Origin: Emiliania huxleyi CCMP1516
Taxonomy: Eukaryota; Haptophyta; Isochrysidales; Noelaerhabdaceae
NCBI RefSeq assembly: GCF_000372725.1
Contig: NW_005197576.1
Coordinates: forward strand, 373,091 to 437,090
Direction: 5' to 3'
Length of the DNA: 64,000 bases
Shown: in pieces, positions 39,081 through 49,120 of the stretch
Position numbering within the stretch: the stretch's first letter is position 1
Layout: each line of letters opens with the position of its first letter
The notes under the pieces: generated by a model
The model's input: the letters and a program-made list of their open reading frames with translations, nothing else
The model's database searches: none
Told to the model about the DNA's origin: nothing
Position numbers and translations under genes: made by a program

Positions 39081-41068
39081 ATGGTGTGGCGCCTTCTCCT
39101 TCCCGTCGCCGCGGCCACCGCCGGTGCCTCCTCCACGTCCTCCCTCGCTGCGGCCACCGCCGGTGCCTCCTCCACCTCCTGCTGCTCGACGCTCCAGGCC
39201 ACGGTCGCGCTCTCCGTCTGCGAGGCGCCGTGGTGGCAATGGATCCCTCCCGCGGCCTTCTTCCTCCCTCGCGAGTGCTGGGCCGAGCTCTTCGTGCCGA
39301 AGCGCCAGCAGATGGAGTTTGAGCGCTCCGTCCTCCAGACCCGCTGGGGCTCGCCCGTGTGGGTCAACCGTGAGGGCGGCTTCTTCGCGCCGACCAACCC
39401 GATCTACCTCTTCGCTCGGTGGGTGGTGCACGCTCGAGTGAGCGACGGGCAGGCCGCGTACCTCTTTGCCGGCACGGACGGCTCGTGGCAGATTGGCCCC
39501 TCCTTCACCGAGCCTGGAACGGACGCCGTCCTCCGCTCCGAGGCGCCGGCAGCGTGCGCCGAGGATGCCGCTTGGGAGTTGGCGGACGAGGCGGCCCACC
39601 AGGCGGAGGAGCGGCTCTCGCAGCCGATCGCAACCATACGCGCCTCCGTCTCGTGCCCTGCGCCGCCGCCTCCGCCGCTCGACGCCGAGCCGCCCTCGAC
39701 GCCCTCGCCGCACTCCCCCCCTCCCCCGCCGCCCTCGCCGCCCTCGCCTCCGCCGCTCTCCAAGCCAGACGGCCTCCCTCCGCCGGTCAAGGTGCTGCGC
39801 CAGTCCCTGCCCCTCGACCCGGTGTGGCTCTTCCCGAAGGCGAACGCGGCGGTGATCCCCGCCCTCGCAAAGGCCTTCGGGGTCCCTCCCTGGGACGTCG
39901 CGCTCGAGGCTGACAACTCCACCTCCCCGCCCCGCGTCTCCCTCGTCCTCACCCCTCGAGACGCGGCCGCCGCCTCGCGCGCCGAGGCGCTGCTCGCCGT
40001 GTCGCGCTCGGCGGCGGGCTTCTCCGCCGGCGCGGTCGGAAGCCTCTCCAGCCACCCGGTCACGCGCGACGCCTTCTACCTCGCCGCCTTCCTCGGCTCG
40101 CTCGCCAAGGCTGCCTCGGCCGGCGGCGCGACCGGCAGCCAGACGTGCAGCGGCTCGTGCGAGTACGGAGGGTACGGCTGCATGGAGAAACAGGGCGCCG
40201 AGTACAACGACGGCTTTTGCCTCAAGCTGTGCGTGCCGGCCGAGCCTTACCGCGGCGGCGCCGTCATCAACCCGGTTTGCGTCGACGCCCCTCCGCCGGG
40301 CGTCGGCGACGACGCCGAGGGCACCGTCGTTGTGAACGAGGACGAGGCCCTCTTCTGGGGCGAGGGAGTGCAGGGAGGGGGGGGCGAGGCCGGCTCGGCG
40401 GCCCCGCCGCCGGCGCCCCCCTCGCCCCCCTCGCCCCCCTCCCCGCCTCCGGCGCCCCCCTTCCGCGAGTGGGCCCGAGTCGGCGGCCTGCTCTGCCCGT
40501 CGGAGTGCGTCGAGTACGGAGGCCCGGCCGGCGCCTGCGACGAGCGGACGGAGGAGGAGGGGTCGGTCTGCTACGTCCCTTCGGTGATGCGCCTCGTCAA
40601 GGGGCGCGAGGAGCCGTACCGCTGCTCCTACGAGACGGCTGCCGTCGGCTGGTCGGGAGGGCACCTTACCGCGCCCCTCAACCACCCGGGCTTCGACGCG
40701 GCGTCGAGCGAGGTGCCCGAGGCGCTCGGCTGCGTCGCGCGGCTCGTGGCGGAGCCGACGCTGTGGGCAAACTCGAGCCTGCCCGGAGGCCGCGGCGGCC
40801 GCGGCGACAAGGAGAGCGAGCTCCGCCGCATCGCCGCCCTCGGCATCGAGCGCGGCGTCCTGCCTTCCTCGTGCGGCCGCTTCCTCACCACGCACACCAC
40901 GCCGTGCGCGCGCTGCAAGGCGGACTGCGCCAAGCAGGAGCTCTCCGCGCCGCCGCTCGCGCAGGCGGCCCTGGTCCGCGAGGCAGCGCCCCGCCTCCCC
41001 CCAGCCAAGACCAAGCTGCCCGGCGGCGCTGCCGGCCTCGCCGCCGGCCTCGTCGCCGCCGCGGCTTT
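39081..41068 (+). CDS. Secreted or membrane-anchored Pro-rich, Cys-containing protein (3' end lost in a gap)
   Basis: At least 662 residues from ATG 39081, chosen because a signal peptide follows (MVWRLLLPVAAATAGASSTS). An N-terminal folded region (CEAPWWQWIPPAAFFLPREC, VNREGGFFAPTNPIYLFARW, YLFAGTDGSWQIGP) is followed by a polyproline run (about 39660-39790). Next come a small domain resembling a growth-type repeat (VWLFPKANAAVIPALAKAF) and two Cys-rich segments (CSGSCEYGGYGCMEKQG; LLCPSECVEYGGPAGACDER) separated by a second polyproline run. A hydrophobic stretch (AAGLAAGLVAAAA) just before the gap may be a transmembrane helix. Pro-rich linkers recall algal hydroxyproline-rich wall proteins. 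No catalytic family recognised. Two 26-bp units near 39109-39175 duplicate AAATAGASSTS. Confidence 0.6.
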
Positions 41069-41168
41069 NNNNNNNNNNNNNNNNNNNNNNNNNNNNNNNN
41101 NNNNNNNNNNNNNNNNNNNNNNNNNNNNNNNNNNNNNNNNNNNNNNNNNNNNNNNNNNNNNNNNNNNN
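41069..41168. other. Assembly gap (100 N)
   Basis: Exactly 100 N. It truncates the Pro-rich protein gene. The open frame that seems to cross it to 41333 cannot be trusted. Confidence 0.99.
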
Positions 41169-41597
41169 TCCGTTCGCTGTTGCGGGGAGGCGGGCGGGGA
41201 GGCTCCTGTTCATACGCCCCCTCGCCAGGCGCCTGGCCCCGGAGCTGCCCGGGACATTATGGCGCGACGCAAGGGCAACACGAAGCACCGGCGACGGCGG
41301 CCGGATTTGGGCCAGATCGGTTTGCGCGTGTGACTAGAATTGCGCGCCTTGGTACTCGATAGCGGTCCCGCCGTAGCTCGCGCATAGAAGCAGCAAGCTA
41401 GGCGGAGGCCGCATCGCGTTCGCTGTATACGTTTTACCCAAAACCGGAACAAAAACACGAATCTCCAATCCAAAAAGGGATGAAATCCCTTATGGATATA
41501 ATCGCCAAAATTATCTCAGGAACATAGTGTGAATGCCCGGGCACTTGGTTTTTTCTTCTCTTTTGGGAGCCTCTTTAAAAAAGAATACCCGTAGGGG
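41169..41597. other. Intergenic after the gap
   Basis: Up to about 41333 there may be coding sequence of the gapped gene (Lys/Arg-rich end), but this is unproven. The rest shows no gene. Confidence 0.35.
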
Positions 41598-41699
41598 AAG
41601 GCCGTTCGAGCCGCCCGAGTCGAGTCCTTGCCTTGTGTGCGTCGCGAACCCTGAGCAAAGGCCGTTCGAGCCGCCCGAGTCGAGTCCTTGCCTTGTGTG
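41598..41699 (+). repeat. Exact 42-bp direct repeat, 60-bp period, in the 5' region of the lipoxygenase-like gene
   Basis: 41598-41639 and 41658-41699 are identical (contain ggccgttcgagccgcccgag and tcgagtccttgccttgtgtg). They end 15 bp before the start codon at 41714, so lie in the promoter or 5' UTR. Confidence 0.95.
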
Positions 41700-41713
41700 T
41701 GTCCGCGACGTCG

Positions 41714-43780
41714 ATGAAAACAGGGACTCCACCCATGGTCCGAGCCCCTGACATGCCCAGCAGAACCGATTCAGGGAGCTCCGATGACGCGAAGCCAAGC
41801 ACTGCGGCGGCCGACGCCGAGGCCCCAGCCGTGGTCGTGCAGCACAGCTTCGCATCAGTGCAGCCCGATTTGCCGCGCAAGCCCAACTACTGGATCAGCT
41901 GTTGCAAGGCGTGCGTGCTGCTGTGCCTCGCGCTGCTGTGCCAGCCCATTTGGTTCGGCACGGCGATTGTCCTCTCCTTCGCCTTGACTGGAGTCAGCAT
42001 CGTTGCGGGGCTGCCCATCGTCTTCCTCATCCTCTACTTTTACTCCTTCATGCCGCACAACGACCTCTACACGCAGCTGCTGCTCCTCTCGTACAAGGTC
42101 CTCTTCTTTGCACGCTACAAGCCGACCGCAAGAGGGGACATGCTGCCGGGGCTACTGAGGCCCAAGGAGCAGCTGGAGAAGCGCGCCATCGCCTACGCCG
42201 TCAATATCCTCGTGCCTCTCAGCTCGGAGGAGGAGTTCAAGAAGGACCGCATCACCTTCACGTCCACGCTGGGCATCCTCTTCGAGGAGAATCTGCACCG
42301 GCTGCCGTACTACCAGCGCAACGCCGCGTTTGCTCCCGGCGAGGACCCGGTCGAGTACGTCATGTCCTACGTCGGCGACGTCTTCCCTCATGTCAACCAG
42401 ATTTACAGAGAAAAGACGAGCGACGAGGCGTGCACCCAGCTGGCCTTCTTCGGACTCGGCGCGCACAGAATCGAGGTCGAGACCGAGACCCGCACAGACG
42501 AGCACGGCAACGAAGTCGAGGCCAAGATGTACGTCGTGCGCACCAACCAGCTGTCGCAGTTGCCCGTCCGCGAGGGCTTCGAGACGTACGGCGGGGACGC
42601 ATATTTCGACGCCGAGTGGCGGATTGAGAAGATCGTAATCCAGACGCAGCTGTCCAGCGAGGGGCTGCCGGGTCCGCTCGTCACGGTCCGGCCCGGCGAG
42701 CGCGGCTGGGAGTACGCCAAGTTCTGTTGGAGGTCGTCCCTCTTCTCCCTCGTCACGCTTGTCGACCACCTCTACGGCGTGCACATGCAGGCGGGCAACG
42801 CGTGTGTGGTGGCCATGCGGCAGCAGCTCTCGAAGGACCACCCGATACGGCGCTTCCTGACTCCGTTCTCCTTCCAGACCATCTCGGTCAACGACAACGC
42901 CCGGAACAACCTCGTCAACCCTCGCTCGATGGGTCCGCGCTGCTTCGCCCTCACGGATATTGGGATGGACCTCGCCTGGTCCGCAGCGCCGACGCTGCTG
43001 CAGTCCGGCGTCGAGGCCGCCAAGGCGCAGACGGATCCCAAGCTGTACTGGCGGGCGCTCCTCGACCGCGGCTGGTACATTGAGAACTGGGTGAAGCCGC
43101 GGCTGGGCAAGCTGACGCCGTGGTGGGAGCAGGCGCTCGAGTTCTGGAACGTGCAAAAGGCGTTCGTCACAGCGTTCATGGAGTCGTACTGGTCGGGGCC
43201 CGAGGCTCTTCTACAGGACAAAGAGGCTTTCAAGTTCCTGGTGCAGTCTGTGAGCATCGTCCAGTCCACGAGCTCCGATGCAATCACCCACCTCGCCGAG
43301 CTGCCCGCCGAGCTGAGCGCCGAGATCTTTTGGGACGCCACGATCAACCTGATCGCACGCTACACAAACCTCGTCACCGCGGGTCACGAGCAGGTCGGAA
43401 CTGTCCCGGTTTACGCGCAAGACGCGTCCTTCTGCGCCTTTGCGTGGAAAAAGGGCGAGATGATGGCGACGAAGCAGGCGGCGCTCAACGCAGCGGTGCT
43501 GATGGCCTTCACCTCGACGCCGATGCCCCCTCTGATGCGCAAGACCGAGGAGGACGACTGGTCCTTCCTCTTTCCTAGCGAATGGAAGTCGGCAGACGTG
43601 CCCAGCCCCAAGGCTCGTGCAGACGCGGCGTACAATCAGTTCCAGGCGGATCTTGCTCGGCTGGAGGTGAAGTACCAGGCCTTTAACGACGCTGCTCTTG
43701 CCGCCGACGCTACCTTCCCAAACAACTTTGGCATCTGGGCACACGTCCCCTCGCTGCTCGAGTGTAGCGTCAGCGTTTGA
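41714..43780 (+). CDS. Lipoxygenase-like protein with N-terminal membrane segments
   Basis: 688 residues in one exon from ATG 41714. A polar N-terminus is followed by one or two transmembrane helices (VLLCLALLCQPIWFGTAIVL, VSIVAGLPIVFLILYFYSF). The C-terminal half follows the lipoxygenase iron-binding helix: DHLYGVHMQAGNACVVAMRQ gives His-x4-His, then KDHPIRRFLTPFSFQTISVN and DNARNNLVNPRSMG, a classical lipoxygenase block. Later GHEQVGTVPVYAQD sits where the third His and the weak Asn ligand occur, with Gly in place of Asn. The chain ends in Val, where canonical enzymes end in Ile whose carboxylate binds iron. There is no PLAT domain. Lipid dioxygenase activity is likely but not certain. Confidence 0.65.
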   Translation: MKTGTPPMVRAPDMPSRTDSGSSDDAKPSTAAADAEAPAVVVQHSFASVQPDLPRKPNYWISCCKACVLLCLALLCQPIWFGTAIVLSFALTGVSIVAGLPIVFLILYFYSFMPHNDLYTQLLLLSYKVLFFARYKPTARGDMLPGLLRPKEQLEKRAIAYAVNILVPLSSEEEFKKDRITFTSTLGILFEENLHRLPYYQRNAAFAPGEDPVEYVMSYVGDVFPHVNQIYREKTSDEACTQLAFFGLGAHRIEVETETRTDEHGNEVEAKMYVVRTNQLSQLPVREGFETYGGDAYFDAEWRIEKIVIQTQLSSEGLPGPLVTVRPGERGWEYAKFCWRSSLFSLVTLVDHLYGVHMQAGNACVVAMRQQLSKDHPIRRFLTPFSFQTISVNDNARNNLVNPRSMGPRCFALTDIGMDLAWSAAPTLLQSGVEAAKAQTDPKLYWRALLDRGWYIENWVKPRLGKLTPWWEQALEFWNVQKAFVTAFMESYWSGPEALLQDKEAFKFLVQSVSIVQSTSSDAITHLAELPAELSAEIFWDATINLIARYTNLVTAGHEQVGTVPVYAQDASFCAFAWKKGEMMATKQAALNAAVLMAFTSTPMPPLMRKTEEDDWSFLFPSEWKSADVPSPKARADAAYNQFQADLARLEVKYQAFNDAALAADATFPNNFGIWAHVPSLLECSVSV

Positions 43781-43965
43781 GAGACCTTTTCACCTCTTTT
43801 CACATTCTTTGCCGCCCAGTGTGTTAGAGTTTTAATGTCTATTAGAGACTACATACAGAGGGTGTAACACGTAATTTTCAAGTTGCATGTACCCCGGGCC
43901 CAGCGCTTTTGTCGTCCGGATGCACTCACTTGCTTTTTTCGGTCCAGCCCTCCCGGGTCTTCAGA

Positions 43966-46142
43966 CTTCACATCTCAGCTGAAGCCGGGCGGCACGGCGT
44001 CCGGTGTCTTCATCAAATTCGTCCTGGTGGCGGACAAGCCGTTCATGCGGCACGTGTGCGGCTGCGCGAGCCACAACCACAACTCGTTTGGCGCTCCGTT
44101 CTGCAACTGCGAAGACAAGGACGCGACTCACGACGACGGCTGCGGCCTGTACAACCTTTCGCACGACCCAGCCACGCACTACAACGGCTCTATCACGCCC
44201 GAGGTGCTGGCGGCGAGGGCGCATCTGCCGCTGTGGTACGTGCTCGGCATGGAGGAGCCCGACCAGTGGCGAGTCCAGTGCGACAAGTGCGGCACGGTGC
44301 GCCATCTTTTGGAGAACAACGCTCGGCGTCATACACTCTACGCTCGTATACCGCTACCGCCCACGCCAGCACCGCGCCGAGGCACATGTCTAGCACACGA
44401 CTGTCACGCACTCCCTTTTATTACCCCGCTCTGCGTGCGCGCTGCTCACAGGTGATCGACAGCAAGAACGGCGGCCTCGCAAAGATTAAGGAGGTGGAGA
44501 AGCACCTCGCCGAGCTCTCCCCGGCCGAACGCAAAAAGGTGCACGAGGAGCACGCCAAGAAGTGCGGCGGCCAGCATCTCCACCACGGTCCGCTGCTGCC
44601 CTACCACCACGCCGCGTACGACCCGATGCACGGCTTCCACTCCGAGATCAACGCGCTCTTTGATGAGTCCGTCAACCAGTACCTCGCCATCCGTCCGAAC
44701 GACTCCAAGTCGATCAAGCAGCTGAAAGAGCAGACGCAGGCCGACTTGAACGCCCGCTGGAAGAAGGAGCATCTGCCAAAGTTCATCCAGTGGGGCGAGG
44801 ACGGCAAGGGCAGCAAGTTCTCGCAGATGAACGGGCCGACGATCCGCCGCGTCTTTGCAGCGCCGAGGCTCGTCACGGATACCTTTGACCTGATGGCGAA
44901 GGTCTGGGACCTGCACGAGGCGGAGAAGGCGGGCGCGAGCGACTCCTCTGCCGCCGCGCCGGCCGACACCTCGGCGCCCGCGACTGCCGCTGCTGAGGCT
45001 GCCGCCGCCGCAGCGCCGACGCCCGCCGAGCCCGATGCGGACGCGGGGCAGCGCAGCCGCCGCCGCCGCAAACTGCCGGTGGCGGCTGCGGCGCCGCAGA
45101 GCAGCGCTCAGGGCGCAGGAACTGGCGCCAAGGAGGTGGGCGCCTCCGCAGCCAAGGCGGCCGGCGGCACGAAGAAGGGCAAGGGCGGCAAGGGCAAGGG
45201 CAAGCCGAAGCGGAAGGCAAAGGATCGGGTCGTTCGCATGACCGACGCCTGCTTGGACTCGAGCGAGGACGAGGCCGCGGAAACCGCGGAGGCGAGCACT
45301 GGCGACGGGCACGTCCCCTCTCCTGCTGGTACCCAACTGAGCACTTGAGTTTCTTTTTTTAGGCTCCGACTCCGGCTCCACGTCCGCCGAGCGGCCGCAG
45401 TGATGAGGCTACCTTCGCCTCCCCGCCCGTCCCCGCCCCCCCCGCCGCCATTCCGCCTGCCGAGCCCCCCGCTGCTGCCCCCGCCGCCGCCGCTGCCGGC
45501 CCCGCGCCCGCCGCCAGCGCCGCCCCCCCCCAGCAATCGATCCGCGAGCGCGTCGGGGCGGCCTTCCTCGCCATCATGTCCTTCCACGACTGCATTCGTT
45601 CAAACCACAAGCGGTCTGCCAAGGAGATCACTATGGACGAACGACTGGTGCTCGCGCGCAAGGCTACCCGCGCGGCGCTGCGCATGGAGAAGGCGATGCT
45701 CTCTCTCATCGGCACGCACCGGCGACGCACATACGCGCACGACATTGTGTACGGGACGCACATGCTCTATGTACTGTACGGCCGCCCGTGGAACGCCGCC
45801 ACTGAGGGCAGCGAGCACGAGCACCAGAACATGAAGAAGTACTTCGCGAGGATGGTGAATCACCGCACAAAGGGCGCAGACGTGCTCGGCATCCTCCGGC
45901 TCTCGCACGCGTACCGCGCGCTGATGCAGACGGACGCGGTCCACTGCCTCCCGAGGACGGGGTACGCCGCAGGCCGCGCCAACATCACCTTTGCGGCGAA
46001 GGAGGGTGCGGTGGTCAAGCGAGCGATGGTGGACGTTGGGGGTAAGGAGAGCGGGGCGGAGGGACGGGAGCGGAAGCGGCAGATGAAGCGGGCGGGAGTG
46101 GAGGGTGTGATTATGGGTGAGAGCGTACCTGGTAATCCTTGA
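43966..46142 (+). CDS. Transposase-like protein of a haptophyte-type mobile family, 5' end missing
   Basis: At least three exons, with no initiating ATG visible. Exon 1 (after cttcag near 43966) reads GVFIKFVLVADKPFMRHVCG, then CASHNHNSFGAPFCNCEDKD and WRVQCDKCGTVRHLLENN. Exon 2 (from 44454, after gctcacag) reads GPLLPYHHAAYDPMHGFHSE, then INALFDESVNQYLAIRP and a Lys/Ala/Pro-rich region. Exon 3 (after ccccccag near 45532) reads SIRERVGAAFLAIMSFHDCI, YAHDIVYGTHMLYVLYGRPW and ATEGSEHEHQNMKKYF. Cys/His metal sites, the DPMHGFHSE helix and the ATEG-EH-HQ helix recall DDE-type transposases (RAG1/Transib or Kolobok-like), but I cannot align it securely. The first part of the catalytic core seems absent, so the copy is probably 5'-truncated. 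Its stop abuts that of the next gene. Confidence 0.45.
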
Positions 46143-47084
46143 TTAGTTCTCTTGGATCTGGTACTGGTTGTCCGGCAGCAGATGCCACCCCTTTGCCCGC
46201 AGCCCGTGGCGCGGCGGGAGGTTCTCCCGCACGTACTTGACGATCCGCTGCCGCACCTTCTCCTTCTTGATGTAGCTGCCCGGCGTCGCCGCCGGCATCC
46301 GCAGCGACCCGTCGTAGCCGTTGATGCCGGCCGTGTTAAACTCGATGGTGCACGTCGCGGTCTCCCCCTTGATCGTCGCCGTGACCAGCATCGGCGGCGC
46401 CTGGCGGCGCGGCGGATGGGGCTGAGCCTCAACTGCGCTCTCGCGGCCCGGGATCTGTGCGGCGAGGTGGGGCGGGGGGCGGGAGGGAGGGCCCGGCGGG
46501 AGCGTGACGGCAGGCCGCACCATCGTCATGATGTCCTTGTTGGACGCCCGCCCGATGCGCGCGAGCATGCAGCCGGCGGCCCTGTTTGGGTCGAGGAAGA
46601 AGGCAAACGAGGCAAAGTCGGCGATGTCGTTCATCTCCTTGTAGACGACCTGATACACCTCGCAGCCATCTCCCTTGACCTTGCCGACGGGGAGCGTCTT
46701 CTGCTGCCTCGAGACATCGGTCGCGAAGACAGCGGGCCGCCGCATCTGCTCGATGAACGCGAGCGCGAGCGGTGCCGCCATGAACTGCGGGAGGTCTATC
46801 TTGTGCGTGTGCGGCCGGTTCTTGGTCTTGGCGATGGTCACCGAGCGGGCGATGGAGGCGCGCGCCGCGTCCACCAGCGGCCCCATGTTGATCCCGTCCA
46901 CCAACGTCTTCCGCGCGGCGGTGTGCTTCACCTCGTGCTCCGCAAGGGCGTCGTCTGTCACATACGTCTCGGGCTCCCAAGAGGGCTCCCACGCCTGCCC
47001 AGTCTCGGGGTCGGTGCCCGTCCACTCGACCAGCGCTTCGCATATGCCGCAAGCACGTTTCCGGGTGCGCAGGATGCGCCGCAC
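46143..47084 (-). CDS. Chromodomain protein, convergent partner of the transposase-like gene
   Basis: 313 codons ending at 46143. The N-terminus reads as a chromodomain: RRILRTRKRACGICEALVEW, TGTDPETGQAWEPSWEPETY, then VTDDALAEHE, with aromatic residues in place. The same frame continues upstream (FKFGTGYWG), so the true start is beyond 47084 and no ATG is evident. The rest (MLVTATIKGETATCTIEFNT, AGINGYDGSLRMPA, VRQRIVKYVRENLPPR) matches nothing I know. Chromodomains bind methylated histone tails and are common in integrases and transposon proteins, where they steer insertion. Its TAA (46143-46145) directly abuts the TGA of the plus-strand gene. Confidence 0.5.
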   Translation of the reverse strand: MRRILRTRKRACGICEALVEWTGTDPETGQAWEPSWEPETYVTDDALAEHEVKHTAARKTLVDGINMGPLVDAARASIARSVTIAKTKNRPHTHKIDLPQFMAAPLALAFIEQMRRPAVFATDVSRQQKTLPVGKVKGDGCEVYQVVYKEMNDIADFASFAFFLDPNRAAGCMLARIGRASNKDIMTMVRPAVTLPPGPPSRPPPHLAAQIPGRESAVEAQPHPPRRQAPPMLVTATIKGETATCTIEFNTAGINGYDGSLRMPAATPGSYIKKEKVRQRIVKYVRENLPPRHGLRAKGWHLLPDNQYQIQEN

Positions 47085-47634
47085 CCCCCAGTAACCCGTC
47101 CCGAACTTGAACCTACGGTCGGCAAAAATTATATTCCCGAGACGGCCAAAGTGGGGTGTACCCCTGGACCGGTGAGGCGGGGAGATTTCTCCCTTTTTGG
47201 TATTTCGGCATCTACTGGGTCGATAATGGATTGCCCGTGGCCGGGGGAGCGCCGTTCACGACGAACGGGTGCATGATGTGCGGCGCAACGCTGCGGCGAG
47301 AGGGAGTGCGCTCGCGGGCCGCGGGGCCCTCTCAGCGAGCGGATACGCCGCTGGCGTCGGGCGCAGCTCACCGAGCCGGCTTGGGCGTCCGCGTCCCCTT
47401 GGTCCGGCCTCGAGCCATGCCAGATATCGCCGACGGGGGGGCGGAGACGCGACGGGCGAGGGGCTCTAAGGACGCAGGCCTCCCGCGTTTTTGGGTGACA
47501 ATCTAACGCAACTTTGCCCCTGGCCTGTTTCCCATCGTGTCTCTCTCAGTGTACGTACTTTGAGCTTACTGGGAGAAGAGGGAGAGGGGGTAAAAGAAAG
47601 AAAACAGACAACCCAAGGGAGGGATGGGAGAGGG
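47085..47634. other. Upstream region of the chromodomain gene, with module Q
   Basis: Includes an extension of the chromodomain frame to about 47125, an unrecognised plus-strand open frame (47156-47506) and a module Q copy at 47597-47630. No further gene. Confidence 0.4.
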
Positions 47635-47681
47635 GGTTAGTTAGTTAGTTAGGAAGGTGAAGAACACTGAACAGCCAGGCT

Positions 47682-48567
47682 ACCCCTAGTCTAGCGGGAA
47701 TTTTTCACAATATCGCAACCGCGATACCGCGCGATATTTGGCGATAAAATGCGATAAACGGCGATGTTGTGCGATGCTCGCGATCACGCGAGCCCTTTCA
47801 TAGCACGTCACAGCGACGGCGTGTGAAGCGTTACAAAGGGACGTGCGCCGTGGACCGCCAGCGTGGAGCACATCGTCCTGGCGCTTCGCTCGCTCCGCTC
47901 GCGTTGCGCAGCTGGATCTGGCTGCCTACACACCTCGCGGCTACCTTGCACATGAGCGTCAGCTTGTTCTGCAGCACGTTCGCCGCCTTCCAGAGGAGCT
48001 CGCCGACCCCCTTCCCGAACCCACCGAACGACTCGAACAGCAGCAGCCGCACGTCGACGTCCTTCGTTGTCCTCCCTGGCGTAGCGATACTCGCCGCCAT
48101 AGGACGGTATGCGGCGGTCGCCGCCCACCACCCTCCCCCCCCTGTATGCCAGCGACCCGTCTCCCCTGCTCCCTCTCGCCCTTGCTCTTCCTCTCCCCCT
48201 CCATGCCCTCGTGTGAAGAAAGAAACCGATGACGTCGCGTATGATCAAGACACCGCACCTGGGCGTTTCCGCGAAAATTGAGAAACCACGGCGCGCCTGC
48301 GCCGCAGGCGCGCCGGCTGCGCCGCCACAGCTTTAGATGGTCTCCACCGAAAACAAAGAAATCCGCGGCCGCGTCCGCCGCCGCCCGGGGCGAGGGTGGG
48401 CGAGGGTGCGCGAGGGTGCGCGCGTGCGTGCGCGAGGGTGCGCGATATTGCGCGACATATTGCGCAATATTGCGCGATATTGCGCGATATTGCGCGATAT
48501 TGCGCGATATTCGGCGATATTAGGCGATCAATCACGATACACCGAAAATTCCCGCTAGACTAGGGGT
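47682..48567. mobile_element. 886-bp DNA transposon/MITE with 23-bp perfect TIRs and 6-bp target duplication
   Basis: The ends are acccctagtctagcgggaat tttt... at 47682 and its reverse complement ending at 48567, identical over 23 bp. CAGGCT directly precedes (47676-47681) and follows (48568-48573) the element, and occurs once in the unfilled paralogue (804-809). Near both ends are GCGATA / GCGATATT subterminal words, dense at 48435-48520. The interior is GC-rich. It holds a 25-bp palindrome (48290-48314) and a short minus-strand frame containing DVRLLLFESFGGFGKGVGEL, perhaps a captured or degenerate gene piece. No transposase, so non-autonomous. Confidence 0.9.
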
Positions 48568-48690
48568 CAGGCTCCGGACTGGGACACCGGACACCAACGC
48601 GGTACGGCTTTATCCGAGTCATGGGTGGACGCTAGACAGACGATGACGACACGCATGAGCGACACACAGACACAAACAGGCTTACAAGAC
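48568..48690 (+). repeat. Dispersed repeat X, right half of the interrupted copy
   Basis: Continues repeat X after the inserted element: caggctccggactgggacac, accaacgcggt, then gtggacgctagacagacgat. It has a small extra segment (acggctttatccgagtc) relative to 772-905. The left half is 47635-47681. Confidence 0.85.
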
Positions 48691-48936
48691 ACACAGCCAG
48701 CTGGCTGCCACACACCCTGAGTGTTGGCGTACACATAACTCAGGGCCGCCACGTCCTCCCTGCCGGCTGTCGCCCCCCCCAGCACACACGCGACACGGTG
48801 GTCGGTGCCAAGAGTACAAACAAGGGCACAACAACACAACAGACGACAGGAAGTAACATGCGAGGCTAGAGCAGGCTGCTCCGCCTCTATCTAGCAATCT
48901 CGCCGCCAGCCGCAAGGCATGGACGAGACCGTGTGT
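48691..48936. other. Intergenic, no gene seen
   Basis: Between repeat X and repeat Y. Nothing recognised. Confidence 0.35.
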
Positions 48937-48980
48937 GATCTGTGATCTGTGAGGGTCCGACGCAGGCGCATTTTGTATGT
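48937..48980 (-). repeat. Repeat Y, left fragment of an interrupted copy
   Basis: gatctgtgatctgtgagggt followed by gcaggcgcattttgtat corresponds in reverse complement to 35056-35097. Confidence 0.7.
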
Positions 48981-49020
48981 ATGTACAAAGAGAGAGGATT
49001 TAGGTTTGGGGCAGAGCGAG

Positions 49021-49120
49021 TGGAGCACTTGGAGCACTTGGAGCACTTGGAGTGCAGTCAGTAACCTCACATCCAGGGCCGGGGAGCTGAGAAGCGCACC
49101 CAGCGGGCCGGATGGTGGGC
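49021..49120 (+). repeat. Module D copy with tripled word
   Basis: The word gagcacttg occurs three times in tandem, followed by gagtgcagtcagtaacctca, catccagggccggggagctg and agaagcgcacccagcgggcc. Same family as 38113-38195. Confidence 0.85.

Noticed and set aside
39021-41288. 755-codon minus-strand open frame across the second gap
   Set aside because: Shadow of the plus-strand Pro-rich gene; it has no signal peptide or domain and runs through the Ns.
41169-41333. Continuation of the Pro-rich protein beyond the gap
   Set aside because: The 100-N gap length is arbitrary, so frame across it is meaningless; the tail has no matching features.
47808-48248. Functional gene inside the 886-bp element
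   Set aside because: Several competing frames, no ATG-led domain; at most a gene fragment.
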